Shown: positions 45,238-56,556 of the stretch, in pieces
Layout: every line of letters starts with the position of its first letter
How positions within the stretch are numbered: the stretch's first letter is position 1
Assembly (NCBI GenBank): GCA_016808115.1
Contig: JAEQBH010002939.1
Span: 93,943-157,942, forward strand
Reading direction: 5' to 3'
From: Tetrastigma voinierianum
Taxonomy: Eukaryota > Streptophyta > Magnoliopsida > Vitales > Vitaceae
DNA: 64,000 bases
Position numbers and translations under genes: made by a program
Notes under the pieces: model-generated
Database searches by the model: none
Told to the model about the DNA's origin: nothing
The model's input: only the letters and a program-made list of their open reading frames with translations

Positions 45238-46736
45238 GAATGTGTAACACCCTAAAAATATACCTAGCAATTTTCGGACTTGTTTAGGAGTATATTATAA
45301 GCTAATATGATTTTCGAAATAAAATGAGAGGCCCGGAATCAATACTAGAACAAGGGGTAAAGTGGTCAATTTCACTTGAGGACTCAAGGGTAATAAAGCC
45401 AAAAAGATAATATGCCAAACTAGAATTTAGAAGAAGTTATAGGGATTAGAGGCAAATAGAGAAAGATGGAATAGAAATAGAGAAATGGGGACAGATACAA
45501 TTATGAAAACTTAAACCAAAAATGGATTTTTACTTGGCTAAACATGGCCTTAGCAAAACATGGGATTTAAGACCCAAAATTGGTCTCATTTTGGGGAGAA
45601 CAAACCGTAGGGAGTGAAGAGAGAAAGAGAGAAGAAGAAGAAGAAGAGAAGAAGAGAAGTTCAAGCAAAGGTTAAAGGTATGGAACTACAAAATTTAATT
45701 ATGGATCTTTGGTTTTGCATGATTATTATCTTACCCAGGCCTAGGGTTTTGCTAGGGTTTCATCTTAACCCAAAAATTATGGAAAGTAAAAACCCATGTA
45801 GCCTGAGATGGGTATAGAATCCTTCATTTTAGGTTGGATTCATGGTTAAATTGTAAGTAAATGAGTTAGGGTTTAGAACAAACCCTAATTAACCTTATGA
45901 TTGGGTTGTGTATGGGTCATAACCCATATTAGAGTGGGTTTGAGAGTAATTCATGATGGATTTTTTTGAAATAAGATAAGTAATGAAAGAGGAATTGAGT
46001 AGAAAAGAGTTTACCTGAGATATATGGAATGGTTTTGATGTGTGTTTGAAGTGAAGAGTTGATTGGGTATCAAAATATGGAAAATGGGTGAAAAACACAT
46101 TACAAAGACTGATTTTCGGTGACATGTACCGGTACACCCTGAACACATTTACTGTTTTACTTTGGGTTTCTGGTCATTTTTGGCGAGGTGGCACCGGTAC
46201 ATGTTAGGCGTGTCTGGGGTACACCTGTTTACTTTCCCAATTTCGACCAGTTTTTTGTATTTTAGCCTGCTTCCTCATTTCTTATCCGATTTGAGTGATT
46301 CAAGTGCAAAATTAAAATAGACTTCAAGGAGAATCAAACATAAAGAAATAGATATCGTCAAATTCTGACTCTAAGTGGCCCAAAAATTCACTCAAAGTGG
46401 GGTCATGTTCAAGTCGAGTCTGCATCGGTAGTTTGAACATAGAGGGTAGTCTGGGTGTCTAGGGCGTAACCCGAGTTTCGTGCTCGAATTGGGTGATTCC
46501 AGTTGGGAATAGAACTCTTAGCACCTTAAGATTTAAAAGAGTACAAAAGATACAGTGTCAAACATGAAGTTAGAATCCGGAAAAAATGAGTAATACCAAG
46601 CATCGCACAATATGTCGGTAAATTATTTGGATTGTGGCATGAAAATGCTATAACTTTATTTTGGATGATCCGATTGGATTGATTCCAATTTCTAAGTAAA
46701 ATAGATTCATTGAGGGACAAGAATATATGAATTAGT

Positions 46737-47065
46737 ATATGAATGAGTTTACGTAAATGAGCATATGAATGAGTACACGTGAATGAGTATACGTGAATGA
46801 ATAAATGAATAAGTATACATGAATGAGTATACATGAATGAGTATACGTGAATGAGTATACGTAAATGAATTTATGAATGAGTACACGTGAATGAGTATAC
46901 GTGAATGAATATATGAATAAGTATACATGAATGAGTATATGAATGAGTATACATGAATGAGTATACGTGAATAAGTATATGAATGAGTATGTGAATGAGT
47001 ATACGTGAATGAGTATATGAATGAGTATATATAAATGATCACATGAATGAGTATGTGATTGAGTA
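46737..47065 (+). repeat. minisatellite, ~14-bp unit GTATACGTGAATGA
   Basis: About 22 units of GTATACGTGAATGA or variants (ACATG, TATGAATGA, AATA). The minus-strand frames (such as 47042-46749) translate to repeating YTHSRILIHVYSF and are artefacts. Confidence 0.95.
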
Positions 47066-47384
47066 TATCTTTGAAAGATATCTACGAAAGTGAATATGGA
47101 ATTGAAATGTGATATTTGAAACTGAATGAATGTGAATGATATTAAGGGCGGGATTCATCCAAGCGAGATTCGTCATAAATGTGAATCACGAGGAGTGAAT
47201 ATGAAATCAGTATGATATTCGAAAACCGGATAGGCGTGAATAATAATAAAGGCGGAGATTCATTAGAGCGGAATCCGTCGTAAATGAATTGAATGATATA
47301 TCGAGATGAGCTTGCTGACCGGTTACTAATCGGCATCCGTCCGCGAGAGCACCGAGGAGTATCGATGTCCCACTTGGCCGGGAT

Positions 47385-48255
47385 GCACCAATCGGCGCTC
47401 CGTCATGATGGGCGTATGGCATTGAAGAAATGTCCCGCGGTGGATGCACCAATCGACATTACGTCTTGATGGCGTATGGCATTTTAATTGATATCCGCGT
47501 GTTGGGATGCCGCCGCGAGGGTCCGGCTATGATGGGGGCGAATAAGTAATACCGATGTCGGAAGTATAAGCGATCGGCATGATGGGAGACCGAATAAGTG
47601 GCCACCCGCGTGTCGGGATGCACCAAGCGACATAGAGCGATGGGAGACCCGAATAAGTGATACGCGTGTCCGGGATGCACCAAACCTGCTGTCCGGCATG
47701 ATAGGAGACCGAATAAGTGATACGCGTGTCGGGATGCGCAAGCGGCATCCGTATGATGGGAGACCGCGCAATTGATACCACGTCAGGACCGCAGCGCTAT
47801 CAGAGCATGATGGGGGCACGCGCAGTGATACCACATGTCGGGATGCACCAAATGGAATCCGTCATGATGGGAGACCAAATAAGTAATACCACGTGTCGGG
47901 ATACGCAAGCGACATCAGAGCATGATGGGAAGACGAATAAGTGATACCATGTGTCGGGATGCCAAGCGGCATCCCGTCATGATGGGAGACCGCGCAAATT
48001 GATACCACGTGTCGGGATGCAAAGCGGCATCCGAATCCATGTCGGGATACGCAACGATCGTCGTGATGGGAAGCCGCGCAGGTGATACCACGTGTCCGGG
48101 ATGCACCAAACGCCATCCAACATGATGGGAGACTGCATAAGTGATACCACATGTCGGGATGCACCAAACGGCATCCGTCATGATAGGAGACCAAATAAGT
48201 AATACCACATGTCGGGGTGCACCAAACAGCATCCGTCATGATGGGAGACCGGATT
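47385..48255 (+). repeat. ~58-bp tandem array (about 16 units) with hairpin core GGATGC-ACCAAACG-GCATCC
   Basis: The best units (about 48160) read GGGATGCACCAAACGGCATC plus CGTCATGAT, then GGGAGACC...AATAAGTGATACCAC(G/A)TGTC. GGATGC and GCATCC are a perfect 6-bp stem. Flanking single units (47151, 47243, 48291) have the stem GGATTC/GAATCC instead. Many units are shortened or have one arm changed. Long minus-strand ORFs here (such as 48272-47862) are array translations. Confidence 0.95.
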
Positions 48256-48631
48256 GTAAAATGTGTAGGCACATTACCGAATGATAATAAGAGTGGGATT
48301 CATTAAACGGAATCCGTCAGAAATGTGAATTGAACAATCAAAGTGAAATAAACTAACTAACATTGGCTGAGTGTAAAAGGGTTTTTATGTATGCTTAAAT
48401 CTCGTAAATTGAATTATGAATTAGATTTTTATTGCATTGAAAATGCATGTTGTTATATGATAAATGATGTGTAAAATGAAAGCATGCGAAAATGAATAGC
48501 ATGAGTATATGTGAATATAAAGGCATTATTTGTAAATGCATTTTGTTAATTGTGAATGTTTATGGGCTTGCCCTATAATGAAGTGTTTCCACATAATTAA
48601 AAGTCTAAATGGAATATACAAGACAAATGTT

Positions 48632-48870
48632 TTGAGAAGATAATTGAAAGCGTCGAGATGCATCCCGGGCTCGGTTCGGATCCAGCCTTTACGAGTCAGT
48701 CGTAGTTTGGGTGTGACACTTTTGAAAATGAAATTTAATAAAACCAAGCAAATGTTTGGAGATGATAATTGAAAGCGTCCCGGAGTGCAAGACTCTGGCT
48801 TGGATCCTGTCAGGTCGAGTCGGGGATTCAGGTCGCGACACTTTTGAAAATGAAAATTTAAGTAAGCTTG
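48632..48870 (+). repeat. two ~120-bp repeats resembling the LTR 3' end
   Basis: Both begin ATAATTGAAAGCGTC and end GACACTTTTGAAAATGAAA. In between is GGTTCGGATCC (first) or GCTTGGATCC (second) and a G-rich GTGACAC/GCGACAC end. The true LTR end (49545-49597) has the same GGTTCGGATCC and GGGCGTGACA. Confidence 0.85.
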
Positions 48871-49602
48871 ATAACTAAATGAATTAAGGTGTATCGGTAT
48901 GGTTGATACTGTATGCATTTGATATGACTTTGATATGTCTTGACTTGTCATTGTATATGTATAAGTTATTTTAGATATGATATTATATACTTGTACATAT
49001 AGAAGATATGAATTGAAACTTATGAAGACATGACAGCACATGGAGATAATGATATAGGTCGAAAAAGATAAAATCTACATGTATAATATGATGAGTTAGA
49101 GGTCACATAAGAGAATAGGCTTCGTGATGCTAAGAAAAAGTAAATGTAAAGGATATTAGCGACGATTATTGTTATTGGTCGGTTATTGTCTATATGTTCC
49201 CACTAAGTGTAAAGCCTTGCGGGTGTTCAATCCGTGTAGGTACTGAAGAGGAGATAAAGAGGACAGGACATTCCACACCAGAAGTACGGGTCATCTCAGA
49301 GATAGGTGCTCACCAGCACTATTCCTCGATCTCTGATATTTGTATTAGATATATACATGTATAGTATTTGTATAAGTAAATGGGACTTAGCATATGTGAA
49401 TAGATTTTAATGGATACCACTCCGGTGGTAGTCCCTTTGTATATGTAAATGACTTTTGGTTATTACAAAGAGTGATTTATACCACGGTATAAGTTCGACT
49501 CACGAAAAAAAAAAAGTAAAGAGTCGGATATATTGTTTCGCACCCCGAGATCGGTTCGGATCCGCCAATCGGGTCGAATCGGGAATCGGGCGTGACAGAA
49601 TG

Positions 49603-50532
49603 TCTTGGAGAACCTTCCTAAACAATTCATGGGCTCCTCATTGTGTAATTGTTGGACCCATCTCCCGACACCATTCTCGAGAAAATCATCCATTGAAATT
49701 CCTTTCCCACAAACATTTTAATTTTTCGTTTCCTTCATGTCATCTACGCTCACACATATATTCTAGAGTTGCCCAGGTGCATATGGAATGCGTGATGCCA
49801 ATTAAGCTATTCATGCTAATATATTCACATGCATATATATTAACATAATTAAATCACATAAAGCATGTTATGCAAATTCTCATTCAATTACACGAAAAAT
49901 TAAGCTCCCTTGGGCTAATTATTCTTCATGCTGGCTTAATTAATTTGAATCGCTCAGCCCAAAGCAATTCGCGCAAAAATATTTCGTGAACACTATTCAT
50001 GAACGAGTCGCCCTCGGAGTTCTTTGTTCATGACCACTAAGCTCAGATTTTCTCCACTTTCGGTTCAAAGCTTTTGAGCCAGAGTTTAAAACAAAAACAA
50101 GCCTTAGAACATTCTAACCATTTACCGACTCTTAAGCCCAGAATACATAAGTGGAAAAAGATCCCTACTTCTTGGAGTTATGGAACTCCCTGTCAGTGCC
50201 GCAGCGTAGTCCCTCGCCGTGTGAAACCTTTCCTTCTTTTCATTCGAAAACCAATCGATCGGCCGGAATCCTAGAGAGAAGGTGCTCTCTCTAAAAATCA
50301 AAATCCTTAATACCCAGCATCTCGCCATCTCACACGTTTGGCTTTGTATTTCAAAGGAAGAGGATGACACTATTCATTTTTGTCTTTTCAATTTCAACAA
50401 TTTAATAATTCCCATCATGTCCCTTTTCTTGATTTTTGACACTTGGCACTATCTCGGCCGTCCATTTCCATCATCTCTCTACTCATACAATAGGTGTCAC
50501 ATGATTACATGTAGTAGGTGACTTTTGTCACA
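49603..50532 (-). other. unassigned; right part may be an LTR fragment
   Basis: The first part is the right flank of the solo LTR. The right part, read on the minus strand from 50532, starts TGTGACAAAAGTCACC and has the style of a Ty3 LTR, but I cannot find a second end or a TSD. No coding motif. Confidence 0.35.
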
Positions 50533-50534
50533 TC

Positions 50535-51010
50535 ACGCGCAGTTCTGATACCCCAGATGCTCGGTGCCTCGAAAAATGTGCAAATTATTGTCTCGAGTGA
50601 CGGGGAATTCAGCGTGGTAGCTAGATTTGAAGGCGATTCAATGGTGATCATTTCATCATTCGGATCTAGAATATTTTATATTTTTAGCCAGAAATGGCCC
50701 GATTTGCCTTTTCATAAAATTGGAATTTTCTCAGTCTTCTGGATCATGGACATGTCGAGGAGTTCGATGTCGTCCTTGGGGATGGAATTTGGCAATGACA
50801 TATTGAGTCATCATTGATTGTGAGCGTAGGAGGGTTATCACCTACACACCAGATGGTACTCGTGTTACGTTTCAGGGGGACAAGCACGATGTTTTACCCT
50901 AGATCGTGTACGACTCCAGATGGCACGGACAGTTGATGGGTTGGCTAGCTAGCCTTACCTTGGAGGACGAGGTGAGACAGGACTTGGATCTCCCTCGAGT
51001 AGTGTGTGAG
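50535..51010 (+). pseudogene. Tekay/Del-type protease and protease-RT linker
   Basis: Across frames: DVVLGMEFGN-like FDVVLGM block near 50760, VIIDCERRRVITYTPDGTRV (about 50809-50868), QGDKHDVLP, HGQLMGWLASLTLEDEVRQD (50926-50985), LDLPRVVCEYKDVFPG (50986-51033). The N-terminal active-site motif (D[ST]G) is not seen. This is the start of the readable polyprotein. Confidence 0.85.
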
Positions 51011-51890
51011 TACAAGGATGTTTTTCCAGGATGAGCTATCGGGATTACCTCCGTAGAGAGATGTAGACTTTTACATTGAGTTACCAGGGTATGTCGCCCA
51101 TTTCTATGACTCAGCATAGGATGGCACCGGTTGAGTTACAGGAACTCAAGGTCCAGTCCCGAGGGTTTTGGACAGGATTTCATTAGGCCAGAGAGACACT
51201 TCACCATGGGCGCTCAGTTGCATTTGCAAAGAAGAAAGATAAGACCCTTCGATTGTGCATTGACCTCACAGACGGTTTAGACGGGGTTATGATCAAGAAT
51301 CGGGATCCATTCACAGGGGATTGATGACTTATTTGATCGGAGTTGAGAGGCGAGAATCCCTCTAAGATAGACCGCCAATGGTTATCATCGGAGTTGAGAG
51401 TTAGGGAGCCCAGTCTCCACGGAATAAGATTTAGGGCCAATCCCCAGGCACTGAGTTCCGCGGTGATGCCCTTTGGATTGTGAATGCCAACAACATTCAT
51501 GGATCTCATGCATAGGGTATTATTCAGCCTTATTTAGATCATTTCGTCGTGGTTTTTGTGGACGACATTTTAATACTCCCGGTCGAGGAGGAGCATGAGG
51601 ATCATTTGAGGATCGTCCCTCTGACTTTTGAGGGGTCAGTGGTTGTACAACAAGTTGATAAGTCACGGTTTGGCTTATTGAGGGGTGAAATTCTTGGGGC
51701 ACGTAATTAACCGGCGGGCGTGTCGGTGGACCCCGAAGGTTGAGGCGTGATGAGTTAGGGAGGCGAAGTTAGTCTTTGAAGATCGTGATTCTTGGTTGGC
51801 GGGACTCTGCGGAGGTTCGCCGAGGATTTTCGGTAGCGAAGTACTATGACAAGATTGACTGAAATAGAGTTGGATTCGAGTGGAATGACA
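51011..51890 (+). pseudogene. Tekay/Del-type reverse transcriptase
   Basis: Words across frames: LSGLPP-like (51028), HRMAPVELQELKVQ (about 51118), KKDKTLRLCID (about 51233), IDDLFD (about 51322), MPFGL-like (about 51467), the catalytic FVDD box followed by ILIL (about 51553-51575), LGHVINRR-like (about 51697) and VDPEG (about 51725). RT of a Ty3 chromovirus. The catalytic Asp pair is kept, but the frame changes every 50-100 bases. Confidence 0.9.
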
Positions 51891-52790
51891 TGTGAGATGG
51901 CATTTCGGGGTGAAGGTAAGGCTTGCCGGCTCCTATTACGATAGTCTCGGAGAGACGAGGTACCGATGTGTTGCAGTGATTACTGAAGGCCAATTTATGA
52001 TGCGTTTTGATACGGTCACAGGAGGGTGGCCAACTCAGTTCTCGCTAGTTGAAGATCATGAGCAGGGTGCCCACCGACATAGGTTGGTGGCCGTAGTCTT
52101 TGCTTTGAAGATTTGGCACCTGACCTATATAATTTGAAAAGGCGGTTTTGGGTGTTTTCAAACCACGAAGTGCGAGGTATATCTTTACATAAGCGGGACC
52201 TCGACGCTTGAGGCCCATACAGGTGGATGAGTTTCTAGAGTTATGACTTCACTTTGCATTACCACCACTGGTAAAGAAGCCAAATGTGGTGATGATACCT
52301 CGATGCAGATCACGAAGTACGCCGGTGGCTTCGGGAGTGGCGGATACTTTCGAAGCGTAGAGGCGGTTGGACTGGTCTGATGATTAGGCTTGAGATTATT
52401 TTAGAATTACGGGGCGCTCGTCAGATCCCTCTTGAATGCAGGTAGTTGAGTCCTTAGGGGCATGATGCTAGGATGATAGTGTCTATCGGGGCGAGATGCA
52501 GTCGGGTATAGGTGGCAGAAGGTTGGCGCCACGCCAAATGGTAGTCTTGATACGAGGGCGGGTGGTGGTTCACAGTCAGCGAGGAATCGGAAAGGATACC
52601 TCAGAGGTTCATGCTCTTGATTCGTTTGTGCATCTAGGTGGCGAAGATTATGCCAAGTGATCTTTGTCGCTAGTACTCTTGGATGGAATGAAGAGACCAC
52701 GTTAAGGGGACTTTGTTCGTGGTACTCGTTATTAATAGTAGTTGAGCATCAGAAGTGGTGGGCCTATGACCATTTAGGGTGTGAGTGGAA
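51891..52790 (+). pseudogene. Tekay/Del-type RNase H and integrase N-terminus
   Basis: LVAVVFALKIWHLTYI (about 52084-52131) is the conserved 'ELAAVVFALKIWRHYL' block of Ty3 RNase H. SNHEV-like and HYHHW-like words follow (52160-52270). Integrase zinc-finger words near 52740 (VEHQKWWAYDHLGCEWKWEH). Confidence 0.82.
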
Positions 52791-53640
52791 GTGGGAGCAC
52801 GTCATGATGGATTTTGTGACCCACTTGCCCGCAGTTAAAATGGAGACATGATGTCGTGTGGGTGTGATGATGGTTCGACTCACTGGTAGACGCATTTCTA
52901 GTTGTGCGGATGACCTTCACCTTTGGAGGAATTACGCGATTTGTATATATTTGAGAGATTGTAAGGCTACATGGAGTGCGATTAATACGCGTGCCGGATA
53001 GAGATCCACAGATTTACGGCGCCTGGAAGAGCTTCGGAAGGCCGTGGGGTTATGGTTGATGATGAGCACGCGCTTTTCACCGCAGAGACATATGGTCGTC
53101 GGAGGACCATATAGTTACTAGAAGGATCTTTGCCCGAGCATGTGTCTGAATCGTAAAAAATTGAAAAGTTGGAGGCACCATAGTGGTCCTTTCTGACCAT
53201 GATTCTCCAATTTAGTATCACAGTTGCACCTATAAGGAACTGTATAGGAGGCCGTATTGATAACCGATTCTTTGGAATTTGAGGTGGAGAGCTCCATCAT
53301 TGGTGGGACCTAATTGAGACACCTCCCGGAGAGGAATTTGGGTCTCATCTGGGCGTCTTCTCAGGCGGAGTCGATAGAAGGAGCCGTCGACCAGACGGCG
53401 ATCGACCTCACAGAGGTTAAGGTGGGTGATCACGTCTTCTTAAAGGTGATGCCTAAGAGGTGTTCCACGTCTCCATGCTCGGAAGTAACCCTCAGTCGGT
53501 ATGTAGTGAATTGGGGAGAGATTGTTGTTGACAAAGATGGGACCTTTGAGGTGACTAATGCATATGTGGATCACTTAAGGATTCGGAACACGTGGCTTGT
53601 GCAGTTAGTGAAATTCTTGTGCAAAACCTTGGGGAGTAGA
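52791..53640 (+). pseudogene. Tekay/Del-type integrase core and chromodomain
   Basis: CEWKWEHVMMDFVTHLP (52782-52832) carries the first catalytic Asp region. Later, RRISSCADDLHL and DRDPQIYG-like words (52890-53020). The C-terminal part has VKVGDHVFLKVMPKRC (53417-53464). A chromodomain follows, with VVNWGEIVVDKDGTFE and TWLVQLVKFL (53505-53616), then YPFLFGDE near 53676. In this group the chromodomain is thought to steer insertion to heterochromatin. Strong decay between 52850 and 53300. Confidence 0.87.
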
Positions 53641-53818
53641 AACTGAGCTTGGAGCTGGGGACACGTCAGGTCACCTATCCCTTCTTGTTTGGGGATGAAG
53701 TCTGCATGAGTTTGGTCGTTAGTAATCAAATGACTAGTTTACATGCATGCGGTTGTGTACATTGCATGTGCATGCGATTCGATGTGTATGTGTGTGGAAT
53801 TTCGAGACAAAATTCTCT

Positions 53819-53830
53819 TAGGAGGAAGAA
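53819..53830 (+). promoter_or_regulatory. polypurine tract of the Tekay/Del-type element
   Basis: TAGGAGGAAGAA, after ACAAAATTCTCT, sits directly before the 3' LTR. Chromovirus elements have such a tract right after pol. Confidence 0.75.
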
Positions 53831-56556
53831 TGAACTAGAAGAATAATTTTTTCTAAAAATGGTAAAAGCGGTAATTTGGGTTGAAAACACAGATTTTCTG
53901 AACCTCGAATGACAAAAGCGGACTTCATCGTTGGAATATTCTCAGAAAATCTAGCTACATGGCTGAATTTTTGTCGAATTAGAGATAGTCGGACGTTTTT
54001 TGAGACCTGAGAAGTAACGGTGACACTTAACACATGTTGGATGATGGCTCACATTAAGCCATGTGTCAAATGGAAGAAAGCTCAAATAGTCTAAAGGTGT
54101 GTCTTAATATGTCACCACTAGAAGATAAATCAAAGTTATGGATAAGAGGATAAGGGAATCTAAGAGAGCGATGAAAGGTGAGCCACGTGGCAGAGGACAC
54201 TCCCACTTGAGCAAGTTTGACCAAACCGATGATAGAAAAGAGAGGAAAAAGAAAAAAAAAAAGGAAAGAAGAAAGAGGGAAGAAGAGAAGAGAAGGGGCT
54301 CCTCATTCTCTTGCTAGATTTCTAAGCCATTCGGACCGTCGGTTCGAGTCGGAGAAAGGCAGAAGTCAGTCCTGATGAAGCTACATGTAGTGAAGAAATC
54401 GGGGAGTTTGACTAAACTCAAGAGGTATAGGTTTTTCTCCTGCTTGGGTTAATTCTTGTCTAGAGCCATTCAGTGTTGAGATTGTTGGGGCGAAAGCGGC
54501 CGTGCATTTCCCGATCCCAGATTTGGGGACTAAATGCTGAGATTTTGAATTACGCAGTGACCGGCCAGATTTCTTAATTTGTTTTCGGATAGTCGGGGTA
54601 GTTATGGGTGATTTTGGGCAATCCGGGCTGAAATTTTTGGGAGCTGTTTTGGAGTAGTCAGGGCGACGATCGGACAATTATTGGTCCATGTGTTGTGTTT
54701 GTGTTATTGCTAAAATGAATAACATATTGGTTGTGGGAATCGTATTTGTTACATGCTCGATTGATGTATTTAACATGGTTTGTGATGAATTGAATTATAT
54801 TGTGAAATATAATTGTCCATGAATCATGATTGTTGTATACATGAAATGGCATAGTGCATTCATATGCACGGTCACATCACGTCGGAGTCGGGGTGCTGGG
54901 TGCATGAATCTTTGATATTCACCATTCTTGGTGAATGTGTGTGAGAGCTCGAAAATGGGATGACGTCGAGCTCGAGACTCACAGTTGTAATAAAACAATA
55001 ATAATGACAAACCGTGTGTTTAAAGTGAAGCAAGATGGGTAAGATACCACCTGGGTGAATGACCCCAATTTTAATCTTGGTTAGACATATGTATCGATGA
55101 AAGTTTACAAAGAGTGTCGGAAGGCACAACGAAGCTGCGGGTGAGCCTCAGTACTGGCCCAATTAAACACACGGGAGTTGATAAATTAAAATGAATATTG
55201 GAGGATTGTCCAATAGTTTAAGTCCTTGGGTGAACATCAATGACTGGTTTTCACACTTGGCATAGTAGGTCTGAGGGAGTTGGTCGGGACTCGGGTTGTG
55301 GGCATGAGGAGCTTCATCTCATGCATGACACGTAATATTCCATATAGGATTACATTATTCATATGGAATGTGATTGGATGTTTTCATGGTTGTATGTGCA
55401 TTTTAAGTGGGGGTAACCTTGGGAAATTCATCACGGGCATTTGCTGTCCGTCGTGGGAAAATGCTTTCGAGTCTTTGGAGGTACCGGGAATGGAGCATCC
55501 GAAACCTTAGTGGTGGCAGAGGTAGAAGCCAGTTGGCTTTGTTTACATTTTGTAAATTCGAGTGGAAAACCGGGTTTGTTATGTGAAAAGAACGAGTTGT
55601 AATTAAACTCATTTTAAGCTGCATTTGGCTAGTTTTCCGGGTTTCCATGTTGCCTTTGTAATAAAGGCTAATGTGTTGAGATTAGGGTGTATTAAAAGGA
55701 AAGAAAAAGGGAAAACGGGAGGTGCAGGAGGACCAGAGAGGGCTCACGCCCATTTGGAACTCACTCCTTCATGTGGAGAATTTTTTGTCCGCGACCGCCG
55801 GGGTTTCTCCTAGCCGCAATGTTGTGGCTGGGGTCTTCCGTGTCGCGGCGGGGTTCACCGAGCCCAGCGCCACGGCGGCTGGGCGCTGCGGCGGCAAGCA
55901 TCGCGCGCGGCTGGGAGCTTCTTGCGGCGGATCTTTACGGCTGCATCCGAGGCGAGAGATCTCCATCCGACAAGGTTCCCAGGCATACTAGGCAGTTTGG
56001 GTCGCGACAGAGATTTTTGGCCTCGTTTTGCAACATAAATTTTGTGTCGGAAGGCTGGGTTTGAGGCAGGGCGAGTGTTTGGAGTCCTGACGAGTATTCC
56101 CAGGTTGGGCCATTCTGTCGAGACAAAATATTTTATGTTATACGGGGTTTGCAAGGGTAGTGTTGCGACAAAGAGTTTCTATTGCGACCCATAGACCCCG
56201 GTGTCGCGTCTGACGAGCGGCTGAACAGCGCTAAGACAGGCTTAGGTAAGGCGCATGAAGCGCCGCGCCTGGCGGTATCTTTAACGCTGCCGGCCGAAGA
56301 GTCGATCGCCGCGCCGCAGGCGCGAAACCACGCGGCTCGACCGCAGCGGCTACCACGAGTGCAACCACAAACACAGCAGCGACCACACGCATAGTGCTTA
56401 AAGCAAAACTTGTCCGGTAGCCAGCGAGTGCCGTGTTTTACCTTTGTTTGAGAACCTTGTTCATGGACCTTTCATTTACGGACACTATTCATGGACACTG
56501 TTGAAAAAGAGAAAAAGAAAAAAAAAAACAAGACCCTCGGGATTTAGGGTGTCACA
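53831..56556 (+). mobile_element. 3' LTR (2.7 kb) of the Tekay/Del-type element
   Basis: Starts TGAACTAGAAG after the polypurine tract and ends TTTAGGGTGTCACA. The first 150 bases match the start of the solo LTR at 62762 (minus strand): CTAAAAATGGTAAAAGCGG, GAAAATCTAG. The words GAGGGAGTTGGTCGGGACTC and GGGCATGAGGAGCTTCATCT (about 55270-55320) also have counterparts there. Contains a GA-rich tract (54238-54296), and a GC-rich block (55720-56395) that the related LTR lacks. The 5' LTR of this element was not found. Confidence 0.82.
55720..56395 (+). other. GC-rich block inside the Tekay/Del-type LTR
   Basis: Overlapping ORFs in four frames (such as 55722-55991 and 56182-56394) are Ala/Arg/Gly-rich and have no domain, as expected for GC-rich sequence with few stops. 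Repeated words TTGCGACA, GTCGCGACA and ATTGCGACCC. Probably non-coding. Confidence 0.6.

Larger units (their letters stand above)
45243..49597 (+). mobile_element. solo LTR (4.35 kb) with several internal arrays, TSD GAATG
   Basis: Starts TGTAACACCC and ends GGGCGTGACA. GAATG stands directly outside both ends (45238-45242, 49598-49602). No gag or pol inside. Order of internal landmarks: 'ACTAGAACAAGG' (45346), GAAGAA-rich tract (45620-45660), ACATGTACCGGTACAC box (46120), 14-bp array (46737-47065), hairpin array (47385-48255), iterated end-like motifs (48640-48860), terminal motif (49545-49597). Related to the LTR at 35243-39157. Confidence 0.95.

Noticed and set aside
46526..47042. Minus-strand ORFs of 102 and 97 codons with repeating YTHSRILIHVYSF
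   Set aside because: They are translations of a 14-bp minisatellite; the reading frame is kept open only by the repeat.
47459..48272. Several minus-strand ORFs (up to 136 codons) with repeating HDGCRLVHPDMWYH-like units
   Set aside because: Translations of the 58-bp array in an LTR. Open frames exist in all three minus frames.
48526..49041. 171-codon minus-strand ORF
   Set aside because: Lies inside a solo LTR and spans its duplicated end motif; no family resemblance.
45243..49597. Idea that this unit is a complete short element
   Set aside because: No internal pair of shorter LTRs, primer site or gag; both ends and TSD fit a single LTR.
52407..52700. 97-codon minus-strand ORF in the Tekay/Del pol
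   Set aside because: Shadow of plus-strand pol sequence; no motif.
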